Source of the DNA: Butyrivibrio sp. X503
GTDB lineage: Bacteria > Bacillota > Clostridia > Lachnospirales > Lachnospiraceae
Length of the DNA: 64,000 nucleotides
Assembly (NCBI RefSeq): GCF_003625475.1
Contig: NZ_RAIQ01000003.1
Span: forward strand, 124,001 to 188,000
Direction: 5' to 3'
The notes below the pieces were generated by a model. The model searched no databases, was not told where the DNA came from, and saw only the letters and a program-made list of their open reading frames with translations. Positions 25,643 to 34,356 of this stretch are shown piece by piece. Position 1 is the stretch's first letter; each line of letters opens with the position of its first letter. The translations under genes were made by a program, and so were the position numbers.

Positions 25643-27271
25643 TTAATATATATTGTTTTCATTCGCCCACACATTAAGGGCTCTTTGTTTGGCTGCCATA
25701 TATTCATCAAGTCCGGCTGCCTTTAAAGCTGTCTCAAGCCTTTCTATTCCCTCTTCGGGTTCGATAAATCCGTGTATAAGCTGTGGTGCGAATTCATCAT
25801 AGGCATTCTGAAGATCTCTGCACTCTTCGGCGTATCCTGTGTTATCCCATGTAAAACCTATGGCCAGGGATCTGCATTCACAGTTATCGTTAAAATCGGA
25901 AATCTCCTGACCAAGGTCAGGTGAATCTCCTTTCCAAACATATGCAATATATGGATTGGGCATAAGCCACATAACATTCGGATAATATTCGGAAGTGTTT
26001 GCATCGACACCGTCCGCAAATGTTATGGTACCCTTGTGACTTAACTTATAATCAACATCTTCTTCGCCCCAACATATAAGATTCTCTATGTAAGAATCCG
26101 TGTAAAGAGCGTCGAGTACTTGCATTGCGGCAATGGGGTCTTGAGAGTCCCTGTTAACGCACCAGGGAAAGCTTGATACAGCCGAAGAACTCATGAAGCT
26201 CTCGCCTACATCAAAAACAACCATCTCTCTCCCACATTCACCTGAAATCTGTGTCTTGTATCCGGGTTTACATGCAGCCATCATGGACATGTACTCCCCG
26301 GATCTGACCTTCGCTGAGGCCGCCGTATTATTGGTTAGCGCGTCCTCAGCAATATACCCCTCATTGTTCCACTCATAAGTTCGCAGACACCACTCCTTGA
26401 AAATATCCGATGAATATACATCCTTGACCACAAGTGAATTCTGCGGATCAAGAAGCGTTCCGAAATAATCTCCCCCGAGATTATCGACCGTACTACCCTG
26501 GGTTAAAATGTTATCCTGAGTGGCGATCACATATTTATCGGGATATTTTTCATGGAGCTGTGCGTAAATATCGTTAATTTCAGACCAGGTGGCCTTTGGA
26601 TAGCCGAGCTCACCCTTAGGGAGCCCGTCTGCGTTATATCCAATGCCGTCCAGGTATTCTTTACCGATACATACGGCACAAGTCTCTATTGCGTAATCTT
26701 TGATCGGAGGCGTTCCGTAAAGTGTACCTCCAACGCGGCATGCGTCCAAATATTCATCTCTGACTTTGCTCTTAAGTCCCGCGCAATAATCATCAAACAA
26801 TCCGTTTTGTTCAAGATCAAGCACATATCCGTCATTGATACAAGCATTGTACCCAAGGAAAGCGCTGGTAAAAAGATCAACCTGTCCTCCCGAAGATAAA
26901 AGAACCTTCATATCATCGCCGTATTCGGACGAATCGAAGATCTTAAGTTCCACGTCAAGTCCAAGTGTCTCTTCAGTGTGAGCTGAAATCGCAGCACTAA
27001 TCCTATCTGTACCGACAGGTCTTCCTGTCCAGTCAAAAAATGCCACTACTACCTTTTGGTATTCGCCGGTCTGACGAGCCAGAGCCTTTCGCTCTGTGAT
27101 CGCTTTCGCAGCTCGTTCAAAATCAATGTCTTTCTCCAAGCCCCCCGACTTGGGAATAACTGCGTCCGACTCATATTCTTCAGCTTCGGAGCCAAACTCC
27201 ATGCCACATCCTGTAAGAAGTGTTGTTAATAAAGCGCCGGTAAGAAGTAATGATGTAAACTTACCTCTCAT
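25643..27271 (-). CDS. Extracellular solute-binding lipoprotein without linked permeases
   Basis: Second sugar-binding lipoprotein. The signal ends in TTLLTGCGMEF (lipobox). The 542-residue mature form resembles the LplA/YtcQ-type family: EKDIDFERAAKAITERKALA, GQVDLFTSAFLGYNACI, and a C-terminal GLDEYMAAKQRALNVW. I prefer ATG 27271, with GGAGG five bases upstream, over the GTG two codons earlier. No permease or ATPase gene accompanies it; it is flanked by two LacI-type regulators. It may share the importer encoded at 22.2-24.2 kb or have a sensing role. A consensus promoter lies upstream. Confidence 0.85.
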   Translation of the reverse strand: MRGKFTSLLLTGALLTTLLTGCGMEFGSEAEEYESDAVIPKSGGLEKDIDFERAAKAITERKALARQTGEYQKVVVAFFDWTGRPVGTDRISAAISAHTEETLGLDVELKIFDSSEYGDDMKVLLSSGGQVDLFTSAFLGYNACINDGYVLDLEQNGLFDDYCAGLKSKVRDEYLDACRVGGTLYGTPPIKDYAIETCAVCIGKEYLDGIGYNADGLPKGELGYPKATWSEINDIYAQLHEKYPDKYVIATQDNILTQGSTVDNLGGDYFGTLLDPQNSLVVKDVYSSDIFKEWCLRTYEWNNEGYIAEDALTNNTAASAKVRSGEYMSMMAACKPGYKTQISGECGREMVVFDVGESFMSSSAVSSFPWCVNRDSQDPIAAMQVLDALYTDSYIENLICWGEEDVDYKLSHKGTITFADGVDANTSEYYPNVMWLMPNPYIAYVWKGDSPDLGQEISDFNDNCECRSLAIGFTWDNTGYAEECRDLQNAYDEFAPQLIHGFIEPEEGIERLETALKAAGLDEYMAAKQRALNVWANENNIY

Positions 27272-27299
27272 CTCCACCTCCGATTAAAAATCAGGTTAA

Positions 27300-27354
27300 T
27301 TAAACGATTAACCTAACATAAACTGAATATATTCCATCTACGCCATGTTGTCAA
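27300..27354 (-). promoter_or_regulatory. Consensus promoter of the second binding protein, with operator
   Basis: Minus-strand TTGACA (plus 27349-27354) and TATATT (plus 27326-27331) with a 17-bp spacer, a near-ideal vegetative promoter. An operator-like site TTAAACGATTAA lies just downstream at 27300-27311, inside a larger GGTTAAT/ATTAACC dyad (27294-27313). Related sites occur at 27434 and 28528. Confidence 0.75.
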
Positions 27355-27364
27355 TACTCCTAAC

Positions 27365-27432
27365 AAAATACTGTGCATTATCCATAATTTTCACCAAATT
27401 TCGTCAGGTAATATTTGTGGATTATGCACAGT
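27365..27432 (-). repeat. Inverted repeat in the gap between lacI-type gene and binding protein
   Basis: ACTGTGCATTATCCA (about 27369-27383) and TGGATTATGCACAGT (about 27418-27432) form one-mismatch arms around some 34 bases. Followed on the minus strand by ATTTTGTT, it may be the regulator's terminator; it may also hold two binding sites. Confidence 0.55.
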
Positions 27433-27433
27433 A

Positions 27434-27445
27434 TTTATCGTTTAA
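27434..27445 (-). promoter_or_regulatory. Operator-like site
   Basis: TTTATCGTTTAA, in reverse TTAAACGATAAA: ten of twelve bases equal the site at 27300 and most equal that at 28528. It lies two bases past the stop of the LacI-type gene and about 80 bp upstream of the next promoter. Confidence 0.5.
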
Positions 27446-27446
27446 C

Positions 27447-28478
27447 TTATTTTATTTTGCTTACAGACTGTCGCTTGATCATTTTACACGGAACTCTCAC
27501 AAGCTGCTCTGTCTCTTTTCCGTCGAGTTTATCAAGAAGCATATTCATAGCGGTTCTGCCGATTCCGATAAGATCGATCTTGGTGGTCGTAAGCCCCGGC
27601 ATGAAATAATCGGATATTACCTGATTGTCAAAGCCGACTACCGAAATATCTTTGCCCGCCTGCATATTGTGCTCGAAAAGATATTGATAAAGTCCTCCCG
27701 CGATCTGATCACTCATACAGAAAACTGCGGTAACTCCTTTATCCAGTATCTTTGCAGAATCTCTGTATCCAAACTCCTTGCCCCATCCCGTATATACCAC
27801 AAGCTCGGGGTCATATAGGATTCCTGCATCATAGAGAGCCTTCTGATAGCCCAAGATACGCAGCTGTGCATGAAGGTTATCCCTCTCTCCCGCAAGAACT
27901 CCTATCCTTCTGTGTCCGTGATCTATCAGATACTTCACTAAAACTCTTGCTGCGTCTTCGTCGTCAATAACTACAGAAGGTACCTTATCATCCTGCGAAT
28001 AAGCATAAGCAAGAACAGAAGGAATATTGTATTCACTTGGAAATCTGCTGATATTTCTTGCATGTCCCGCGATATAGACGATACCGTCAACTCGGATCGA
28101 GGCCATCTCCTGAACAGCAGGCTCCATCACGGAATTACACATGGTCTCGTTATCGAACCATATATCATTCCATCTTGAATAAAAACGAAGATTCTGCACG
28201 ATCGTGCGATATCCGTTATCCTCACATACTTCCATAACACCCTCGATCATCTCGGGTGTAGTAAACTGACCGATATCTTCTGCTATGATACCGATAGTCT
28301 GTGTCTTTTGTTTCCTAAGTCCCTGTGCGATATAGTTGAGTTTGTACCCCGTTCTCTCAACTACGGCCATAACTCTGGCCTTGGTCTCTTCTCCTACATT
28401 CTTTTTCCCGTTAAGAATGTTTGAGACCGTAGCAGTCGATACACCGCACTCTTTTGCGATCTCTTTTATGGTTACCAA
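27447..28478 (-). CDS. LacI-family transcriptional regulator
   Basis: 343-residue LacI-type repressor: helix-turn-helix TIKEIAKECGVSTATVSNIL at the N-terminus, hinge helix region ending near 60, and ligand domain (TQTIGIIAEDIGQFTTPEM, VVIDDEDAARVLVKYLIDHG, GHRRIGVLAG). The start codon is TTG at 28478, with AAAGGA and AGG upstream. The gene is directly upstream of the orphan binding-protein gene. Operator-like TTAAACG sites occur before its own start (28528), after its stop (27434) and in the binding-protein promoter (27300), so it probably controls that gene and itself. Confidence 0.9.
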   Translation of the reverse strand: MVTIKEIAKECGVSTATVSNILNGKKNVGEETKARVMAVVERTGYKLNYIAQGLRKQKTQTIGIIAEDIGQFTTPEMIEGVMEVCEDNGYRTIVQNLRFYSRWNDIWFDNETMCNSVMEPAVQEMASIRVDGIVYIAGHARNISRFPSEYNIPSVLAYAYSQDDKVPSVVIDDEDAARVLVKYLIDHGHRRIGVLAGERDNLHAQLRILGYQKALYDAGILYDPELVVYTGWGKEFGYRDSAKILDKGVTAVFCMSDQIAGGLYQYLFEHNMQAGKDISVVGFDNQVISDYFMPGLTTTKIDLIGIGRTAMNMLLDKLDGKETEQLVRVPCKMIKRQSVSKIK

Positions 28479-28527
28479 TTTACCTATTTCCTTTCATACC
28501 CCCGCTAATACTATTAGCTGCCCACCG

Positions 28528-28539
28528 TTAAACGTTTTA
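28528..28539 (-). promoter_or_regulatory. Operator-like site before the second lacI-type gene
   Basis: TTAAACGTTTTA, with the central AAACGTTT palindrome typical of LacI-family operators. It shares TTAAACG with sites at 27300 and (reversed) 27434. Confidence 0.55.
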
Positions 28540-28585
28540 TTAATTGTATCGGTTCGCGATTCTTTTCGCAAGTTCTAACAAGAAA

Positions 28586-28622
28586 AAATCGGGTAAGAAC
28601 ATTCCATTCCCACCCGATCATA
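28586..28622 (-). terminator. Terminator of the padR operon
   Basis: ATCGGGT and ACCCGAT arms (about 28588-28618); on the minus strand the stem is followed by TTTTTTC. It lies just past the DUF4097 stop codon. Confidence 0.75.
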
Positions 28623-28634
28623 TTTACCTTTTAA

Positions 28635-29393
28635 TTATTTAATCGTTATGTTACCCATCGAACATTCAGCCTTGATGTTTCCGAGATCACCGTTCTGACT
28701 TGAAGTGGAAGCACCCTTGGCATGGACATCTCCACATTCTATACTACCCAGTTCAGAATTAGCCTCAACATTGTACTTGTTCACATCCTGAGCAAGATCG
28801 ATCTCAACATTACCAAGAACAGCTGAGATATCAAGATCGGTGAAATCACCTGTAAGTTTAAGATCCCCTTTAACAACCTCTGCCTTAAGATTCTCACCCT
28901 TTGCGTTATTGATCTCAATCTCGCCTGTAGGAACCTCTATATCAAGGTTTTTGGCGTTCAATGTCTCTATTTTGAAATCCGCCATAACTGACTCAAGTTT
29001 AGCGTTCTCAAATACCTTTCCTTTGGGAATGGTAACTGTGAGCTTGTTTTTACTTTGAGCACCTAAAGAACTAATCGGGAAATTTCTGTCACCGTTTGAG
29101 ATTACCAGTGTATCGCCGTCTGATTCGATATCAGGCTTGTATTTTTCTTTTCCGTTATAATCAACCTTGAAAGCACTGCCTTCCTTGACCTCAACTTCTA
29201 CAAGTGCCATTCCGATTTCAATATTATCGAAGTCTTTGGTATAGACTTCACCCATTTTGTTGTCATCACCTTCGCCGACGTTGATATCGTAGCTAAAATT
29301 TCCGCACTCCCTACATGATTGAAGATGTATAACGGATCCCACAATAATGGCTATTACCGTGACGATAGTTAATACAGTAATATATTTTTTCAA
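28635..29393 (-). CDS. DUF4097-family beta-strand repeat protein, membrane anchored
   Basis: 252 residues: an N-terminal membrane anchor (YITVLTIVTVIAIIVGSVIH), then repeating short beta-strands of the DUF4097 parallel helix type (LESVMADFKIETLNAKNLDI, EVPTGEIEINNAKGENLKAE, VVKGDLKLTGDFTDLDISAV). Each turn is about 20 residues. Such proteins accompany HAAS-domain membrane proteins and PadR regulators in Firmicutes, probably in envelope stress responses. It lies 6 bp behind the HAAS gene. The biochemical role is not known. Confidence 0.85.
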   Translation of the reverse strand: MKKYITVLTIVTVIAIIVGSVIHLQSCRECGNFSYDINVGEGDDNKMGEVYTKDFDNIEIGMALVEVEVKEGSAFKVDYNGKEKYKPDIESDGDTLVISNGDRNFPISSLGAQSKNKLTVTIPKGKVFENAKLESVMADFKIETLNAKNLDIEVPTGEIEINNAKGENLKAEVVKGDLKLTGDFTDLDISAVLGNVEIDLAQDVNKYNVEANSELGSIECGDVHAKGASTSSQNGDLGNIKAECSMGNITIK

Positions 29394-29399
29394 TTTCTA

Positions 29400-30377
29400 T
29401 TATCTCCTTTTATCACTATATGATGTTGAAATAACTCTGTGGATGATCCATGCGATCGGCCAGATCACCCATGATCTGTGCCAATGGAAAGTCAAAAAGC
29501 TCCATATGAGGTAAACACATGTCACAGTCTTCCAATAAACAGGCATGATCTTATTGAAAACCTCATTGCCGTAGTCATGCTGTGTTGATCTGATGGAATC
29601 ATAGTTTCCTGCAACTTTCTTGGAATCATTTAGCGAAAGAAGCTTGTTGTAAGCTCCATCTTTTGCTGTAGAAGCAATAATAAGGAGCACTCCTATACCC
29701 ACCATGATAAACAAAGATGCAGGCGCCATATTCGGGCCAAAAAATGACTTGGCTGTGAGTTCATCCAGAATGATCACAGGAATAAATGACAAAATGATGC
29801 ACATAATACCTATTGTCTTCATAAGTGCTTTACTAAGCATATTGTTTCTAAGCTCTGCATAAAGAGCATTTGCCGTAGCATACTCAATAACGCAGTTGAG
29901 GTTATCCAAAAAGCTCCACTTTCCCATACGAGCGGATGAAAGAATGAGAATAGCCACTCCCACAGCTATGGTTATGAAAAATCCTACCACTCCCCCTAAA
30001 CTACCGGTACTACCGGTAATAAGGATAGGGAATATAGGTGAAATGATAAACAACATAACACCCACACCTATAAGAAGCTTGTGCTGAGATGCTTCAAACA
30101 CATACTCCATTGCCTCGTCATCTGTAACAAGTCTGGTATCAAGGTCCACGTTGTTATTTATAACACCGCCGATTCCTAAAGTATCGGCAAGTTCTTCAAG
30201 ATTACCGAATTCTGAGATGATGATACCTACAGCCTCATTCTCATGCTTACCCTCAGCGATCAATTCTTCATATTTATCTTCCATCATCTGATAAAGCTCA
30301 TTCTTAGCCTTCAGAACATCCATAGTATTCGGAAGATTAGCAAACATAGTCTCCAAATAGTTTCTTATCGTTTCCAT
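29400..30377 (-). CDS. HAAS-type (DUF1700-like) membrane protein
   Basis: 325 residues. The N-terminal 65 residues form a helical HAAS-like domain (LETMFANLPNTMDVLKAKNE, VGIIISEFGNLEELADTLGI) as found next to PadR regulators. Several membrane helices follow (LIGVGVMLFIISPIFPILI, VVGFFITIAVGVAILIL, TIGIMCIILSFIPVIIL, LFIMVGIGVLLIIA), with a last pair near the C-terminus. It lies one base after the padR stop, so the genes are coupled. Probably an anti-regulator or envelope protein; the function is not established by sequence. Confidence 0.82.
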   Translation of the reverse strand: METIRNYLETMFANLPNTMDVLKAKNELYQMMEDKYEELIAEGKHENEAVGIIISEFGNLEELADTLGIGGVINNNVDLDTRLVTDDEAMEYVFEASQHKLLIGVGVMLFIISPIFPILITGSTGSLGGVVGFFITIAVGVAILILSSARMGKWSFLDNLNCVIEYATANALYAELRNNMLSKALMKTIGIMCIILSFIPVIILDELTAKSFFGPNMAPASLFIMVGIGVLLIIASTAKDGAYNKLLSLNDSKKVAGNYDSIRSTQHDYGNEVFNKIMPVYWKTVTCVYLIWSFLTFHWHRSWVIWPIAWIIHRVISTSYSDKRR

Positions 30378-30378
30378 A

Positions 30379-30726
30379 TCACTCGTCTCCTCTGATAAAG
30401 TGCTCTACAACTTCCTTGGTAAGCTGCCACTCGGCGCACTTCTCCTTGTAATATGCCTTACCGGCATCCGTCATCTTATAATATGTTCTCTTCTTACCGT
30501 TATCGGCGTTCTGGCTATATGAAACAACATAGCCATTCTTTTCCATTCTAGTGAAAGCCGAATAGAGGGTTGTCTCCTTAATGATGTACTTATCTTCGGT
30601 AAGCGCTCTTATCTTTTTGGCTATCTCATAGCCGTAGGAAGGCGCTTCCATCAATATATATAAAATCATCGTGTCATTATACCCCCTAATGACGTCACTA
30701 CTAATTTCTATCATATTGTTTGTCAT
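30379..30726 (-). CDS. PadR-family transcriptional regulator
   Basis: Small winged-helix regulator of 115 residues. The PadR domain is clear: GYNDTMILYILMEAPSYGYE, IAKKIRALTEDKYIIKETTL, YSAFTRMEKNGYVVSYSQN, then a wing with GKKRTYYKMTDAGKAYYKEK. It heads a three-gene operon with the HAAS and DUF4097 genes. A perfect palindrome (30794-30813) overlaps the -10 of its promoter, which predicts repression of its own operon. Confidence 0.93.
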   Translation of the reverse strand: MTNNMIEISSDVIRGYNDTMILYILMEAPSYGYEIAKKIRALTEDKYIIKETTLYSAFTRMEKNGYVVSYSQNADNGKKRTYYKMTDAGKAYYKEKCAEWQLTKEVVEHFIRGDE

Positions 30727-30793
30727 ATCCTCTCCTCATTCATCATTTGTCATTTGTCATATTTTTATCACCTCATCTATCGTACTATTGCTG

Positions 30794-30830
30794 TCGTAGT
30801 AAATATACTACGATGGATGAGGTAAGTCAA
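30794..30830 (-). promoter_or_regulatory. padR operon promoter with perfect palindromic operator
   Basis: TCGTAGTA-AATA-TACTACGA (30794-30813) has perfect 8-bp arms. On the minus strand TTGACT (plus 30825-30830) and TATATT (plus 30802-30807) are 17 bp apart, so the palindrome covers the -10. Confidence 0.82.
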
Positions 30831-30832
30831 TA

Positions 30833-31900
30833 TTATTTTTTAAAAAAAATATTTTTCTTTATTTTTTTGAATACAAAGGTAATTAAACCGCCTATTATCA
30901 TCGATACTATGCAATATACAACAGACCTCAAAAAAAGCAGATTATTGGTCTTTGGTCCTACTATCAAAGGATCGATGTAATTATCAAGTATCGGATCAAG
31001 CAAATATATTCCGAAGGTAAGACCTCCGACCGTAGCGATAAAGCTGCCGATCTTCCCCGGCTCTTTTTCTTCTCTTTTGCTGTATAAAATCTTGATAAGC
31101 ATAAAGATGCCGATCGCCATCAGGAAATCATAGCCCCTGTATACTTTATCAAGTCCTCCTATCCATGTAAGGAAGATCTCCGTCACATTGGCTCCAAGGA
31201 ACAGCAATATAAAAGAAAACGGATTTAATTTATCCACTTTTTCTTTTTCCAAGAGCCTGTCAAGGCCGAAGCCGATTATGGGATAAAAGACACAGTCAAA
31301 GGTAAATAAAACCGGATTAAAGTCCTGTCCATATTGAATATTGGAATCCATGATCTTATTAACGAATAAAAAAGCCATAGGAATAATGCCGGTTATCAGA
31401 GTCCTGGCGATTATGATGTATTTTAAATCTTTAACCGTAAGCCTTGCCGCTACCGAACGCATAAACGGCAGTATCAATAGTAAGCCCAAATATGCATAGA
31501 GGTACCAATAAGGTCCCGCTCCGTCGACACTTTCCGTGATAAAGCACCTGATAAATCCGGTGACATAGATATGCCCCTGATTACAAAAATTAGCGACTAT
31601 ACTGAACAAGAGAAGAATACCGAAAGTCTTAAGAACCTTCTTACAGACATAACCGTAATCCCTGTCCTTATAAAGAAGCACACTTCCGGTTATCATAAAG
31701 AATAACGGGACGTTGATCTTTACCAGCATCCCGACAAAAAGCTTCAGAATAAGCTCTAATGTAATATAGTCTTTATCATAAACAAAACAATTGATATACC
31801 CTGAGGTATGATTAAGTATTACCAAAAAACATGCAATAATCCTAAGAAGTTCAAGATGCAAAAGCTTCCCATCCTGCTTCTTATTACTATCCATAGGCAC
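30833..31900 (-). CDS. Acyltransferase-3 family membrane protein
   Basis: Integral membrane O-acyltransferase-like protein (OafA/WecH type), 355 residues with about ten helices. The family N-terminus is present (LHLELLRIIACFLVILNHTS, with catalytic-type His in LNHTSG), and GPYWYLYAYLGLLLILPFMR matches the conserved middle block. It probably acetylates or succinylates a cell-envelope sugar. The frame starts with GTG at 31900, with GGGG upstream; ATG at 31894 is the alternative. It lies 32 bp downstream of the HD-GYP gene and may share its transcript. Confidence 0.85.
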   Translation of the reverse strand: MPMDSNKKQDGKLLHLELLRIIACFLVILNHTSGYINCFVYDKDYITLELILKLFVGMLVKINVPLFFMITGSVLLYKDRDYGYVCKKVLKTFGILLLFSIVANFCNQGHIYVTGFIRCFITESVDGAGPYWYLYAYLGLLLILPFMRSVAARLTVKDLKYIIIARTLITGIIPMAFLFVNKIMDSNIQYGQDFNPVLFTFDCVFYPIIGFGLDRLLEKEKVDKLNPFSFILLFLGANVTEIFLTWIGGLDKVYRGYDFLMAIGIFMLIKILYSKREEKEPGKIGSFIATVGGLTFGIYLLDPILDNYIDPLIVGPKTNNLLFLRSVVYCIVSMIIGGLITFVFKKIKKNIFFKK

Positions 31901-31932
31901 CTATAGAAATCCCCTTTCGTAAAAACCTGCTG

Positions 31933-33204
31933 TTAAAAGCCCATATAGAGCCCCGGAATATCCTCTTCCCTTAGGTGAAGTCTGTCGGATCCGTCATCAG
32001 AATCGGCAGTCTCCATCTTAACAACGTTAACGTATCCATCATTTATCATATCTACCATGTACACAACAATCGCGGGATCAAACTGATTACCCGATCCCTT
32101 CTGAATCTCCTCAATGATCTCATCCTTGTTGAGGTGTCTTCTGTATACACGGTTACTGGACATTGCATCATATGAATCGGCAACTCCGACAATCCTTGCG
32201 TAAAGCGGAATCTCATCTCCTCTAAGCCCCTCGGGATAGCCAAGTCCGTCGAAGCGTTCATGATGATAAAGAGCCGTCTCTCGCACGCCGGAAATCGAAA
32301 GCTGTTTGAGCATGTTGCCGCCCGCAACCGTATGGTTACGAATAGCACTCATCTCTTCATCCGTAAGCTTACCCGGTTTATTAAGAACCGCGTCGGGTAT
32401 GCTGATCTTGCCCGCATCATGCAAAAGACCCGCATAATAAACATTCTGTATCTCGTTCTCCGGAAGATGCATCCTCTTGGCAATCTCTGCGGCGTACATA
32501 GCCACACGTCTTGAATGGCCCCTTGTATAAGGGTCCTTGGCATCGATGAAGCTGATGAAAGTATTCATCGACTGTAAGATGATCTTAATATCGGTCTTCT
32601 GTCTTTCTCTGTAGCTTCTTGAATTGAGTCTTGCAACCAAAACTCCTACAAATACAGCTCCCCATATTATCAAAAGAACTATGATCAGCCTGCTCGCAGT
32701 CGTTGCTCCGGGCGGCATGGTTTTAAAGCCCCTCAGCATCAGTGCGGAAGGTGTATATGCTCTCCTTGTGTGTATGGTAAAGCCAAAGCTCACATTTCCT
32801 CTGGCCTTGATCGTCATGTTGTTGTTAACGGGAGTGATAACGAGATCTTCTCTGTCATCGCGCGAAAGCTCAACATTCCATACATCCGTAACGGAAGAAC
32901 CTCTGGGCATAGCCAAAAAAATATTCCAGTTCTCAAGATCATTGGTTCCCAGATTATTTATCACAAATTCATATTGCGTTGCATATGTATTGGCTGTTCT
33001 TACACTTGAAACCTTTTTGACATTAGCATAGAACTCGTCGGATAGTCTGGATCCGTTTAAAGAGATCCTACATCTGTAAATCGACGATAAGTTGTTCCGC
33101 ATAACTATCCTCTCAACCAAAACCCCCGTCAAGAGCATTGCCAAAACGGAAAATAGTATAAGAAAAGTATTAGCCGTTTTATCCAGTCTTATATTCAATT
33201 TCAA
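31933..33204 (-). CDS. HD-GYP phosphodiesterase with CBM2-like extracytoplasmic domain
   Basis: 423 residues: membrane helix near 12-30 (TFLILFSVLAMLLTGVLV), an outer domain of about 120 residues, a second helix near 170-190 (LIIVLLIIWGAVFVGVLVA), then an HD-GYP domain. HD and GYP motifs are complete (AGLLHDAGKISIPD, HHERFDGLGYPEG, RIVGVADSYDAM), so it should hydrolyse cyclic di-GMP or a related dinucleotide. The outer domain has the pattern of family 2 carbohydrate-binding modules: NLENW-like NDLENWNIFLAMP, VTDVWNVE, and NMTIKARGNVSFGFTIH. It could sense cellulose or another surface. The CBM likeness is by eye and needs a profile search. Confidence 0.87.
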   Translation of the reverse strand: MKLNIRLDKTANTFLILFSVLAMLLTGVLVERIVMRNNLSSIYRCRISLNGSRLSDEFYANVKKVSSVRTANTYATQYEFVINNLGTNDLENWNIFLAMPRGSSVTDVWNVELSRDDREDLVITPVNNNMTIKARGNVSFGFTIHTRRAYTPSALMLRGFKTMPPGATTASRLIIVLLIIWGAVFVGVLVARLNSRSYRERQKTDIKIILQSMNTFISFIDAKDPYTRGHSRRVAMYAAEIAKRMHLPENEIQNVYYAGLLHDAGKISIPDAVLNKPGKLTDEEMSAIRNHTVAGGNMLKQLSISGVRETALYHHERFDGLGYPEGLRGDEIPLYARIVGVADSYDAMSSNRVYRRHLNKDEIIEEIQKGSGNQFDPAIVVYMVDMINDGYVNVVKMETADSDDGSDRLHLREEDIPGLYMGF

Positions 33205-33243
33205 GCCCTCATACTGTAAAATATCCTTTTTTAATTATACATA

Positions 33244-33276
33244 AAACACCGCACATTTGAAACAATGTGCGGTGTC
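33244..33276 (-). terminator. Terminator of the kdu/kdg operon
   Basis: ACACCGCACAT with ATGTGCGGTGT (about 33247-33275), perfect arms; on the minus strand followed by TTTTATG. It lies 40 bp past the kdgK stop codon. Confidence 0.88.
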
Positions 33277-33312
33277 CATATTTGATATTTTTGTGAACTG
33301 TATAAAATATAT

Positions 33313-34338
33313 TTATCTCTGGATACGTCCCGATCCGTCGCCGCCGGCAAGCTTTTCCACTTCATCAACGCTTACAAGGTTAAAGTCGCCTTCTATAGTA
33401 TGTTTAAGAGCGGAAGCCGCAACAGCAAACTCGATTGTCTTCTGAGGATCGAATCCGTTTACGCAGCTGTAGATAAGTCCGCCGCCGAAAGAATCTCCGC
33501 CTCCCACTCTGTCTACGATGCGAAGCGCATACTTCTTGGAAAAGAAAGCCTGTCCGTCTGAGTAGAGCATTGCACTCCAGTTGTTGTCATTTGCAGAGAT
33601 AGACTCTCTAAGTGTGATCGCTACCTTTTTAAATCCGAATCTGTCAGTAAGCTTCTGCGCCACTTCGATATAGCCTTCCGTATTGAGCTTACCTGTCGTA
33701 ACGTCGGTTGAAGAAGCCTTGATACCGAATACGTCTCCTGCGTCCTCTTCGTTTGCGATGCAAACATCTACATATTTACAGATCTCGCCCATAACCTCTC
33801 CGGCCTTTTCTTTGCTCCAGAGCTTTCCTCTGTAGTTAAGATCGCAAGAAACGGTAAGTCCCATTTCTTTGGCCTTTTTGGCAGCTTCAAGCGTGATCTT
33901 CGCAAGAGAATCGCTCACCGCGGGAGTGATACCGGTAAAGTGGAACCACTCTGCATCCTTGAAGATCTCATTCCAGTTAAAGTCCTCGGGAACAGCCTCG
34001 GAAATAGCCGAATGCGCTCTGTCATATATACACTTGGAGCCTCTCTGTGAAGCACCTTTCTCATTAAAGTAGATACCTACTCTGTCTCCGCCTCTTGTGA
34101 TCATTGTAGTATCGACACCGTATTTGCGAAGCGAATTAACCGCTGCCTGTCCGATCTCGTGTTTGGGAAGCTTTGTAACGTATACGGAATGAAGGCCGTA
34201 GTTTGCGAGCGAAACCGAAACATTGGCTTCTCCGCCTCCGAATGTAGCCTCAAGGTGATCCACCTGAACAAATCTTAAATAGTTATCAGGCTGCAGACGC
34301 AGCATGATCTCTCCGAATGTAACAATTTTTTTTGCCAT
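33313..34338 (-). CDS. kdgK: 2-keto-3-deoxygluconate kinase (PfkB family)
   Basis: Cytoplasmic sugar kinase that phosphorylates 2-keto-3-deoxygluconate to KDPG. PfkB signatures: the early glycine motif FGGGEANVSVSLANYG (near 33) and the ATP/anion-hole motif RVGGGDSFGGGLIY (near 283). It has 341 residues, as is normal for KdgK. It is the last gene of the order kduI-kduD-eda-kdgK on the minus strand and lies 18 bp from the aldolase gene that would use its product. A general fructokinase role is less likely given these neighbours. Confidence 0.92.
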   Translation of the reverse strand: MAKKIVTFGEIMLRLQPDNYLRFVQVDHLEATFGGGEANVSVSLANYGLHSVYVTKLPKHEIGQAAVNSLRKYGVDTTMITRGGDRVGIYFNEKGASQRGSKCIYDRAHSAISEAVPEDFNWNEIFKDAEWFHFTGITPAVSDSLAKITLEAAKKAKEMGLTVSCDLNYRGKLWSKEKAGEVMGEICKYVDVCIANEEDAGDVFGIKASSTDVTTGKLNTEGYIEVAQKLTDRFGFKKVAITLRESISANDNNWSAMLYSDGQAFFSKKYALRIVDRVGGGDSFGGGLIYSCVNGFDPQKTIEFAVAASALKHTIEGDFNLVSVDEVEKLAGGDGSGRIQR

Positions 34339-34356
34339 GATAATTTATCCTCTCTA

